DNA from: Planctomycetota bacterium
GTDB lineage: Bacteria > Planctomycetota > UBA1135 > UBA2386
DNA length: 64,000 nucleotides
Assembly (NCBI GenBank): GCA_016713175.1
Contig: JADJPQ010000004.1
Location: forward strand, 62,001-126,000
Direction: 5' to 3'
Part shown: positions 7,410 to 14,056 of the stretch, one piece after another
How positions within the stretch are numbered: the first letter of the stretch is position 1
Layout: each line of letters starts with the position of its first letter
Position numbers and translations under genes: made by a program
The notes under the pieces: model-generated
What the model was told of the DNA's origin: nothing
Databases searched by the model: none
The model's input: the letters and a program-made list of their open reading frames with translations, nothing else

Positions 7410-7720
7410 ACGCCGCCGATCGCCGCATCGCCCAGCAGGTTGAGCACCGTGCACGCCTCGCGCTGTACGACTCGATGACGGTCGCCCAGCGCCACGCGTT
7501 GCGTCGCTGGCTGGACCGCGCCTGCGCCTACCGCGAGCGATTCCCCGATGCGCCGCTCGACGAAGTGCGCAGCGCCGCGCGCGCGCTCCGCGACGTGCCC
7601 CTGAACGCGTACGCCCAAGCCCGCGCCGAGATCACCGAGCAGCAGGCTGCCGCCGAACTCGACCAAATCTGCGCCGACGTGCGGCGCCAACATCACCCCG
7701 AGGAGACGAACCACCGATGA
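7406..7720 (+). CDS. Small helical phage-operon protein, function unknown
   Basis: The protein has 104 residues and starts with ATG overlapping the previous stop (ATGA at 7406-7409). It is arginine/alanine-rich and predicted helical (RRIAQQVEHRARLALYDSMT), with no motif I recognise and no membrane segment. Its stop overlaps the next start by four bases, so it is translationally coupled within the phage module. A head-completion or scaffold accessory role is only a guess from position. Confidence 0.6.
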   Translation: MNAADRRIAQQVEHRARLALYDSMTVAQRHALRRWLDRACAYRERFPDAPLDEVRSAARALRDVPLNAYAQARAEITEQQAAAELDQICADVRRQHHPEETNHR

Positions 7721-8298
7721 ACACTGCAACCACCGAACTCTGTCCCGATAGCGCCGCAGCCGCGAGGCAACTTGGCGCCCTGCGCACCGAACTCGACCTG
7801 CTCGAAGGCGGCATCGTGAAGCTCGATGCCGAACTGGTCGACGTCGAGTTTCCTGCACACCTCGGCGATGTCGAAGCCGTCAAGCGCCGCAAGGACCTGA
7901 TGTCCTCGCGCGCCGCGGTGGAACGCCGCATCGCCGACGTGAAGCGCGCCATCACCTCGGGTGAGGTCCACGTCCGCCGGCTCGCCGACGCCGAGCGCGA
8001 GGCCGATCGCCTGGAGTGGGCTGCCCGCGCCGACGCCCTGCGTGACCAGCAGCTCGCCGCTGCCCGCCGGGTCGACGCCGCGTTGAAGGAACTCGAAGCC
8101 GCGCACGCCGCGTACCTCGATGCCGCCGGCGAACGCGGCACCGCGGTCCGCAAGGCCGGCGGCACTTGGAGCAACGGCGCCATCGTCTCGCACCTGCACC
8201 GGGCGATGCATGCGCTCTGCCCGCGCATCGCCACGCACGTGCACCTGGACCGCGCGCAGCGCGTCAACGCGGTGCCGCTGGAACAGATGGTGCGCTGA
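7717..8298 (+). CDS. Coiled-coil phage-operon protein, function unknown
   Basis: The protein has 193 residues, starting ATGA-coupled at 7717. Residues about 15-140 are a long heptad-rich alpha-helical stretch (RQLGALRTELDLLEGGIVKL ... AVERRIADVKRAIT ... DAALKELEAAHAAYLDA), followed by a small basic C-terminal part (HVHLDRAQRVNAVPLEQMVR). Coiled-coil proteins at this place in phage modules are often scaffold or packaging accessories, but I cannot assign a family. Confidence 0.6.
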   Translation: MNTATTELCPDSAAAARQLGALRTELDLLEGGIVKLDAELVDVEFPAHLGDVEAVKRRKDLMSSRAAVERRIADVKRAITSGEVHVRRLADAEREADRLEWAARADALRDQQLAAARRVDAALKELEAAHAAYLDAAGERGTAVRKAGGTWSNGAIVSHLHRAMHALCPRIATHVHLDRAQRVNAVPLEQMVR

Positions 8299-8564
8299 TG
8301 AACCCGAAGCCGCTGGGTGAGGTCCTGCGCAAGGTCGGATGGTGGCTCGACGTCGTGGAGCGCCACGGGCACTCCGCCGACGTCCTGCACAACCACTTTC
8401 TCGACCTGATCGCGTGCGTCGCACACCGCGAGGAGTGCACGCCCGAGGTCGCGCTGGATCTGCTGCGCCGCGGCTACCTGCTACGCACCATCGAAGATGT
8501 CCTCGAAAACAACTCTCGCCGCCATCCGCCGGCGTCTACCAAGGAGCAATGCAACCGTGACTGA
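8298..8564 (+). CDS. Small phage-operon protein, function unknown
   Basis: The protein has 88 residues. The ATG at 8298 overlaps the preceding TGA by one base (TGATG). The sequence is helical with several histidines and tryptophans (EVLRKVGWWLDVVERHGHSA, then DVLHNHFLDLIACVAHREEC). No family is recognised. Its 3' end overlaps the next gene by eight bases, and the next gene's AAGGAG ribosome binding site (8541-8546) lies inside this one. Confidence 0.55.
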   Translation: MNPKPLGEVLRKVGWWLDVVERHGHSADVLHNHFLDLIACVAHREECTPEVALDLLRRGYLLRTIEDVLENNSRRHPPASTKEQCNRD

Positions 8565-9012
8565 CTTCAAGAAGGCCCTGTTGGCCGCCGACTTCGTGCT
8601 GAAGGGCGAGCCGTTCTCCATCTCGTCCGACGAACTCGAATCGTCGATGATCGCGCTCGCCGACTCGCAACGCGAAGCCGGCGAATCCAGCGCCGAGGCG
8701 TTCGCCCGCCTCGCGCGTGACCGCGACTCGGACGTTGCCAAGTTGTACGCCGCCATGGACGTGCGCCGCGTCGCCGAGCGACACGCCCAGGTGCTCGCCC
8801 GCCGCTCGTCGTCCATCTCCGACGCCACCAACGTCAGCAAGGCCGCGCGAACCTACGCCGATGCCGAGCGGCGGTTGGACGACTTCATCAAGCAGAACAC
8901 AAGGCCGGGCGAGTCGCACTCCCTTGCGACTGCACGGCTCGCCCGCGAGGACTCGCGCTTCGTCACGCTGTACTCGGCGCTCGACGAAGCCCGCCGCCTC
9001 GCGGTCGGCTGA
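8557..9012 (+). CDS. Last gene of the phage-type operon, function unknown
   Basis: I chose GTG 8557 (VTDFKKALLAADFVLKGE) because AAGGAG sits 10 bases upstream; the frame is also open from ATG 8497. The protein has 151 residues and contains two copies of a motif of the form GESxxxAxARLARxDSxxxxLYxAxD, about residues 49-70 and 121-143, so it looks like an internal duplication. The second half also carries a DDFIKQNTRPGESHSLATA segment. A strong terminator-like hairpin follows about 60 bases after the stop. Confidence 0.6.
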   Translation: MTDFKKALLAADFVLKGEPFSISSDELESSMIALADSQREAGESSAEAFARLARDRDSDVAKLYAAMDVRRVAERHAQVLARRSSSISDATNVSKAARTYADAERRLDDFIKQNTRPGESHSLATARLAREDSRFVTLYSALDEARRLAVG

Positions 9013-9069
9013 TCGCATTTGGATGACTGGGGTCATCTCCTCCGCAGGGTCGCTTGGTCGCGACCCACA

Positions 9070-9108
9070 GGCGGCCGCGTTCCTGCTCGGGGCGCGGCCG
9101 CCGTTTTC
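9070..9108 (+). terminator. Rho-independent terminator after the phage-type operon
   Basis: A perfect 10-bp stem, GGCGGCCGCG (9070-9079) with CGCGGCCGCC (9093-9102), and a 13-base loop are followed by GTTTTCT. It lies 57 bases after the stop at 9012, so it plausibly ends the 6.9-9.0 kb transcript. Confidence 0.75.
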
Positions 9109-9382
9109 TACGGGTTCGGCCGCGGGATGCGACCCTAAGCTCCGCGGAAGAGCAATGCTCCTCCGCGGAGCGGATCGGGTTCGGGAGAGTTACGCGAGTC
9201 CGCTCGGCCAGTCCTGGGATCGGAGCAGGACAATGGGCGACCCATGCGTGTCGAGCGCGTAATGGGGAATGACCGAGCCACCTGGGTGATGGTCACCCTG
9301 GTCTGTAGCTCGGCTTCCGTGATGTCCCCAAGGGAGGGGCAACGGAATGTGTCAACGAGAATGAGACACCGGGGGAAGGAGA
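9109..9382. other. Non-coding stretch between terminator and decayed IS, with a palindrome
   Basis: No convincing gene is present. CTCCGCGGA (9140-9148) and TCCGCGGAG (9162-9170) form a 9-bp stem around a loop containing AGAGCAATGCTC, itself partly self-complementary. Near 9346-9366 the sequence TGTCAACGAGAATGAGACA resembles the end sequences of some IS3-family elements, so part of this spacer may belong to the neighbouring decayed IS. A short minus-strand frame here (9135-9431) lacks family features and I do not call it. Confidence 0.4.
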
Positions 9383-10572
9383 TTAGTGAGCAACGGCAAG
9401 GAGCCGCAGCTGGTTGTTGGCGCCAAAGCACCGAGCGGACGACTGCGTGCTGAAGCGTGTGAATGCTCGGTAGGAGTTGCAGTCGTGAAGTCGGGATTCA
9501 GGGCAATTTGCCTGAGCGGCGGGTTTGCAGGATGCCCCAGGATCGACGATCGAGGATCGATGACCTGGGAGACCATGGTTCCCGATCTCGATCGGATGCG
9601 GTGGGTTGATCCAGACCGCCGGAGGAGGGCGCTTCGCGCGCGGCGCGCGAGCGAAACGCTCGGGGTGGTCGGCGTAGGCTCGGGCGAGAGCGTCGTTGCG
9701 GACCGCGAGCACGTCGTCGACACGACCGTGGTGGACGACGGCAGGCGTCAGCAGGGCAATGCCGGTGTGGTAGTGCTGGTGGTTGTACCAGTCGAACAGG
9801 GATCCGCAGTAGGTGCGCGCATGTTCGATGGAGCCGAAGCGGTCGGGGAAGTCCGGCCTGTACTTGCCGGTCTTGAACAACGCCTCGGATGCGGATTGTC
9901 GTTGGAGACGTGCGGCCGGCTGTGGCTCTGGTTGATGCCGAGGTCAGCGTAGAGGAGGGCAAGCGGCTTCGACGTCATCGAGGCGCCGCGATCGGCGTGG
10001 ACGACGATCTGGCCAGGGGTGATGCCCTGGCGCTCGTAGGCCTCGCCGATGAGTCGCTTGGCGAGTTCGGCGGACTCGCACGACGCGACCATCCAGCCGA
10101 CGACGTAGCGGCTGAAGATGTCGAGGAGGACGTAGAGGTGGTAGTAGGTCCACTTCTCCGGCCCGAGCAGCTTGGTGATGTCCCACGACCAGACTTGATT
10201 CGGGGCGGTCGCGCGCAGTTCGGGTCTCTTGTAGGTGGGATGCCGGAGCTGATCGCGGCGTTCGCGCACGGCAGCGTTGCGAGCGAGCAGGCGATACATG
10301 GTGCGGATCGCACAGAGGTAGACACCCTGGTCGAGCAAGCACGCGAACACCTGGCGAACGGGGAGATCGGCGTGTTCGTCGCAGTTGAGAGCGGCCATGA
10401 CGTCGTGCTGCTCCTGGGGCGAGAGGGCGCGACGCGACACAGCGGGCGGTGCCTTGATCGACGAGACCGACGCGGGCTTGGTGTGCCGGTAGTAGGTTGC
10501 CCGCGGCACCGACAATGCCGCACAGGCCGCCGCGGTGCCGACGAAAGGAGCGAGATCCGCGGCGAACTTCAT
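9383..10572 (-). pseudogene. IS3-family transposase OrfB, frameshifted
   Basis: From ATG 10572 (MKFAADLAPFVGTAAACAAL) the frame encodes an HTH_21-like N-terminus, the first catalytic Asp in PNQVWSWDITKLLGPEKW and the second in IVVHADRGASMTSK, ending at HVSNDNPH. The continuation (ALFKTGKYRPDFPDRFGSIE, HARTYCGSLFDWYNHQHY, HTGIALLTPAVVHHGR, AVWINPP) is in another frame. A single missing base near 9887-9893, between CAT and CCGAG on the coding strand, explains the break; relatives read NDNPYSEAxFKT. The ATG overlaps the orfA stop. After AVWINPP the open frame runs on for 60 codons that do not look like transposase. Confidence 0.85.
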
Positions 10573-10976
10573 GGCGCGGCCTCGTTGTTCGCTGGGGGCG
10601 AGTTCAGTGGAATCCCCAGGACGTCGTTCAGTTTTTTTTGGAACTCGATGATGGTCTCCGCCTGCTTCAGGCGGTGGCGGAGGACCCCGTTCTCGCGCTC
10701 GAGCAGCTGGATGCGCTTGGCCTCGGCAGAGATCTTGCGGGTTTGCGGCCCACGACGCTTCGACGACAGACTGGCCAGCGCAGCGGCAGATCGTTCCTGG
10801 CGCCAGGCGGTCAGGAGGGACGAATACAGTCCTCGCGGCGCAGCAGCGCGCCAATGGCACCTGGGATGTTGGCTGCGTCGGCCTCCCTGCAGGATCCGAA
10901 GCTGCACTCGGCCGTGAACGTCCGGCGCTTCGGTCGTTCGAGCGTCTCGGTTTCGGCGACGACGACTTCCGTCGAG
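10569..10976 (-). pseudogene. IS3-family OrfA, frameshifted and lacking a start
   Basis: The C-terminal part is well preserved: LYSSLLTAWRQERSAAAL, a basic linker SKRRGPQTRK, a coiled coil (RIQLLERENGVLRHRLKQAE) and KKLNDVLGIPL. The N-terminal part (ERPKRRTFTAE ... READAANIPGAIGALLRRE) lies in a different frame, so a one-base shift occurs near 10825-10835. The middle of the N-terminal part (CSFGSC instead of the usual YKLxIL) is also altered. No start codon precedes ERPKRR before the palindrome at 10979. Confidence 0.75.
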
Positions 10977-10978
10977 CG

Positions 10979-11060
10979 CGCCCGTTGGCGGAATCCTCTC
11001 GCTACGTCCCGACTCGCTTCGCGAGCCAGGACTCCGCTCCGGGGATTCCGCCAACGGGCG
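10979..11060. repeat. Long perfect palindrome (18-bp arms) with internal hairpin
   Basis: The arms CGCCCGTTGGCGGAATCC (10979-10996) and its exact complement (11043-11060) enclose 46 bases that contain a second stem, CTCGC-TTC-GCGAG. It separates the decayed orfA from the CBASS genes. It resembles a foldback or MITE-like insertion, or a strong cruciform, and has no T tract. I cannot tie it to a known element. Confidence 0.7.
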
Positions 11061-11167
11061 ATCATCTGCAGCGGACTTCGTGAGTTTGACCATGTCGATC
11101 CTGACCTACGCCCTCGACACTAAACCTGAGGCCATCGGTTGTCTCAGGCACGTTGGCACAGAGGGCA

Positions 11168-12076
11168 ATGCCGATTCCCGAATCGCAGTTGCAAACGTGG
11201 GCCAACGCTGGCGCGTCGGTCCTGTCGCAGAAGTCGCACGAGTCAATCCGGGCCGCGCTGGGTTCCCAGCAATGGGCTGCCGGCGCCGACTTCGAGGTGT
11301 TCCTGCAAGGCTCCTACAGGAACAGCACCAACATCCGTGGCGACAGCGACGTGGATGTGGTGGTGCAGTTGAACTCGACGTGGCGGTACGACATCACCGC
11401 GCTGCCACACGATCAGCAGACCGCATTCCACGCACACTACGGCAGCGCGAGCTACGGATGGGACGCCTTCCGCGCCGACGTGCTGCGCGCGATGCGGGAG
11501 TACTACGGCTGGGGCAAGGTCATCGAGGGCCGGAAGTCGATCAAGGTCGCCACGCCGTATCTGCCAGCAGACGTCGTGCCGTGCCTTCAGTACCGCAAGT
11601 ACCGCTCGTTCGGCAGCCTGCTGGGCGAGGACTACGTGGAGGGCATGACGTTCCACGTGCCCACTGAAGGGCGGTGGGTGGTGAACTACCCCAAGGTCCA
11701 CTACGCGAACGGCACCGCAAAGAACAGCATCACGGGGCAGTGGTTCAAGCCTGCGGTGCGCATGCTGAAGAACGCGCGCTCGTACCTCGTCGACAAGCAC
11801 GCGCTCCAAAAGGGCCTTGTGCCCTCCTACTTCCTGGAGTGCCTGGTGCACAACGTGCCCGACAGCCAGTTCGGCGACGACCACCGTGCAACGTACGGCA
11901 AAATCGTCAACTGGCTGGGCTCGGCCGACCTGTCAACGTTCCGTTGCCAGAATGGCCAGTTGCTCTTGTTCGGCGCGGGCTCGGACCAGTGGAACACGCA
12001 AGCGGCGAGGCAGTCCCAGCAGGCCCTGGTGAAGCTGTGGCACGAGTGGTACGGCCATGCATCCCTTCTCTACTGA
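11168..12076 (+). CDS. CBASS cyclic oligonucleotide synthase (CD-NTase)
   Basis: The protein has 302 residues from ATG 11168 (MPIPESQLQTWANAGAS), preceded by AGAGGGC. The nucleotidyltransferase active site is clear at about residues 46-65: QGSYRNSTNIRGDSDVDVVV, the GS...DxD pattern of CD-NTases. Downstream KSIKVATPYLPADVVPCLQY and ARSYLVDKHALQKGLVPSYF fit the C-terminal helical half. On infection such enzymes make a cyclic di- or trinucleotide that activates the coupled effector. The next gene is a Cap15-like effector overlapping by 20 bases; no Cap2/Cap3 genes are present, so this is a minimal type I arrangement. An inverted repeat CCTGAG...CTCAGG (11125-11148) lies 20 bases upstream and could be regulatory. 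Confidence 0.87.
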   Translation: MPIPESQLQTWANAGASVLSQKSHESIRAALGSQQWAAGADFEVFLQGSYRNSTNIRGDSDVDVVVQLNSTWRYDITALPHDQQTAFHAHYGSASYGWDAFRADVLRAMREYYGWGKVIEGRKSIKVATPYLPADVVPCLQYRKYRSFGSLLGEDYVEGMTFHVPTEGRWVVNYPKVHYANGTAKNSITGQWFKPAVRMLKNARSYLVDKHALQKGLVPSYFLECLVHNVPDSQFGDDHRATYGKIVNWLGSADLSTFRCQNGQLLLFGAGSDQWNTQAARQSQQALVKLWHEWYGHASLLY

Positions 12077-12656
12077 TTCAGAAGAACGCACCCGGGTGAC
12101 GTTCGTGCTCGCCCTCGCCAGCATCGGGCTGAGTGTTGGGCTGAACGCGTCCATCGAGGCTGTCGCGACGCACGTGCCCGCGTGGGTGCATGCGCCATCC
12201 ACCATGGCGGTCTTCGGCGTGCTTTTCGCGCTGTTCGACCACCATGCGTGGCGGTGGTCATGGGTGCGCCGTTGCGGGATCGTGAAGGTCTGTGACCTGA
12301 CCGGCGAGTGGGAAGCTCACGTGAAACGCGCGCTGAACGGCGGCGATGGGGCTGAAGAGGAACTGCCGGCCACGGTCACCATCGCGCAGTCTTGGCGGTC
12401 GATCAGCGTCGTGTTGACGACGGCCACGTCCCGGTCGGTCAGCATCTCCGCATCCATGTTGGTGATGGACCCGGCGAATCGCACCCTGAGCTACGAGTAC
12501 ACCAACGAGCCTGGGCCCCACGCCCCGGCCACGTTGCATAAGCACCGCGGGACAGCCGTCGTGCAGATCAAGGCCGACGTCGAGATGGAGGGGCAGTACT
12601 ACACGGGCCGCGGCCGGGGCACGTTCGGCTCGTTCAAGCTGGGGAAGCGGCGCTAG
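12057..12656 (+). CDS. cap15: CBASS effector, Cap15-like (two TM helices plus beta-barrel)
   Basis: The protein has 199 residues from ATG 12057, inside the end of the CD-NTase gene. Two hydrophobic helices lie at about residues 14-33 (VTFVLALASIGLSVGL) and 46-62 (STMAVFGVLFALF). They are followed by a beta-rich domain opening with VCDLTGEWEAHV, the L-x-G-x-W signature of the SMODS-associated 2TM-beta (Cap15) family, and ending YYTGRGRGTFGSFKLGKR. In characterised systems Cap15 binds a cyclic dinucleotide, oligomerises and disrupts the inner membrane. The stop TAG (12654-12656) overlaps the stop of the convergent gene within CTAG. Confidence 0.85.
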   Translation: MHPFSTDSEERTRVTFVLALASIGLSVGLNASIEAVATHVPAWVHAPSTMAVFGVLFALFDHHAWRWSWVRRCGIVKVCDLTGEWEAHVKRALNGGDGAEEELPATVTIAQSWRSISVVLTTATSRSVSISASMLVMDPANRTLSYEYTNEPGPHAPATLHKHRGTAVVQIKADVEMEGQYYTGRGRGTFGSFKLGKRR

Positions 12657-14056
12657 AGGAAGAGCCGCCCGATGTCGCTCGCGGCGTTGAGCCCGCCGCG
12701 GTGGTCGCTGCCACTCTTCGGCAGCGTGAACGTGTACCGATCGTCGCTCTTGAAGACGATCTTGTAGTGCTTGCCGTCGTCGTCGATGGCGAAGCCAAGG
12801 TCTTCCAATCCGCGCCGGATCTTGGCGTCAACCGTGGTCATGCCGCGCAGCAGGTCCTTCACGCGTTCGCGCATCTTTCCGGCGGCACCGCCTACCGCGT
12901 TCGCAGCGAGGATCGCCGCGAGCACGTGTGCGCGCCTACTGTCAGCGGTCACACGACTGGCGGCGTCCTCCATGGCGTCCCTCACGATGTCCGCTATCTC
13001 GGACTCGAACAGGTCGCTCTCCGTGCCCGTGCGCAAGACCAGTCCGGCGCCCATGGGTGCGCGCGCTTCGTACTTGCGAATCTCCGCCTGGAGGCGCCCG
13101 ATTTCCTTCTCGGCGCCGCGGAGCAGGTCGTCCTTGGCCTTCAGCTCCTTGTCGAACTCGTCGCAGTACTTGTCGACCTCCTGCGACCCGGCTGCCTTCA
13201 GTGCATCGAGGGCGGAGCGCGAGACTAGGGTCTGGACTGCCGACCAGGTGCAACGGTCAAGAGACCGGCGGTTGACCAAGGCGGACCGCACCTCGTCGAT
13301 GATTGCGTGAGCCAGGTCGCCAGGCGTGTCGTGCGCACCGCCAAGGAAGAAGGAGCGGCGCCCAGCGCCGTCCGGCCAGTAGACCCCGATCGTGCCCCCG
13401 TAGACGTTCTCGTCGCCGACGTCGAGTTTCAGGCGCAGCGAGAACGGTCGGTTCGGCTCGACGACCACGTGGGCCATCCCTGCCAGGTCGGACGCCAAGC
13501 GGTCGCAGTCAAGCGTGTAGCCGCCGTCGAAGCCGGAGCTGACATACACGACTGGGAGCCGGCACTTGGTCCGCCCGGTGAGCAGGCGTGCCGCCAGGTC
13601 CACGTCGGCGTTGTCCAGCCGGTGGGCAACGTTCAGGACGTCGAGTGCCGCGTCCGCTCCGCCGCCGAGGTCGTTGAGGAGCGTGCGCACAACGACTGGC
13701 TTCTTGGCCGGTGGCAGGCGCCGCGCTGGATTCGTGCACTCGCACGACACCCTGATGCCGACCCACGAACTGTCAGCCTCGCGGGAGAACACGATCGTTG
13801 TGACCCACTCCAGGTCGCCATCAGTCTTCGTGTACCGCACAGCGGCCGCATCGACGGTCGCCGATGAATGGCTCAGCACGTCAAGCCGATCGACTCCGCG
13901 TTGCGTGTTCCACTCGCCCCGTGTCCCCAGTCCCAGGAAGTCATCGGGCTGAAGGGGGGTGTGCGGCGATCCAAGGATCCACGTGCGAACCGCGTCGAGG
14001 AATCCCGGCAGTCGGTGTCGGTGGGCGATGGGGAACTCGGTTGCGAACGAGATCAT
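12653..14056 (-). CDS. Unknown coiled-coil protein, last gene of the GHKL/methyltransferase operon
   Basis: The protein has 467 residues from ATG 14056, overlapping the ATPase stop as ATGA. Three parts are visible: a mixed alpha/beta N-terminal region (1-265) with LPVVYVSSGFDGGYTLDCDR, VVVEPNRPFSLRL and VYGGTIGVYWPDG; a coiled coil (about 295-335, KELKAKDDLLRGAEKEIGRL); and a small C-terminal domain (about 405-467) with GFAIDDDGKHYKIVF, LPKSGSDHRGG and NAASDIGRLF. The last part resembles the HicA/dsRBD-like fold in layout (a His after a Gly-x, a beta strand, then a Pro-Lys-x-x-x-D loop), but this is weak. I do not recognise the N-terminal region. Coupling to the ATPase suggests a complex partner. 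Confidence 0.6.
   Translation of the reverse strand: MISFATEFPIAHRHRLPGFLDAVRTWILGSPHTPLQPDDFLGLGTRGEWNTQRGVDRLDVLSHSSATVDAAAVRYTKTDGDLEWVTTIVFSREADSSWVGIRVSCECTNPARRLPPAKKPVVVRTLLNDLGGGADAALDVLNVAHRLDNADVDLAARLLTGRTKCRLPVVYVSSGFDGGYTLDCDRLASDLAGMAHVVVEPNRPFSLRLKLDVGDENVYGGTIGVYWPDGAGRRSFFLGGAHDTPGDLAHAIIDEVRSALVNRRSLDRCTWSAVQTLVSRSALDALKAAGSQEVDKYCDEFDKELKAKDDLLRGAEKEIGRLQAEIRKYEARAPMGAGLVLRTGTESDLFESEIADIVRDAMEDAASRVTADSRRAHVLAAILAANAVGGAAGKMRERVKDLLRGMTTVDAKIRRGLEDLGFAIDDDGKHYKIVFKSDDRYTFTLPKSGSDHRGGLNAASDIGRLFL

Larger units (their letters stand above)
9383..10978 (-). mobile_element. Decayed IS3-family element with frameshifts in both genes
   Basis: OrfB-like and OrfA-like minus-strand segments of an IS3-type element are present, but both are frameshifted. 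Bounds are approximate: I did not find a clean terminal inverted repeat or target duplication. The right side is cut by a long perfect palindrome at 10979-11060, which overlaps where the orfA start should be. Compared with the intact IS at 5.1-6.6 kb, this copy is older. Confidence 0.7.

Noticed and set aside
9135..9431. A 98-codon minus-strand frame between the phage operon and the decayed IS
   Set aside because: No ribosome binding site, no family signature, and it crosses a palindrome and probable IS end sequence.
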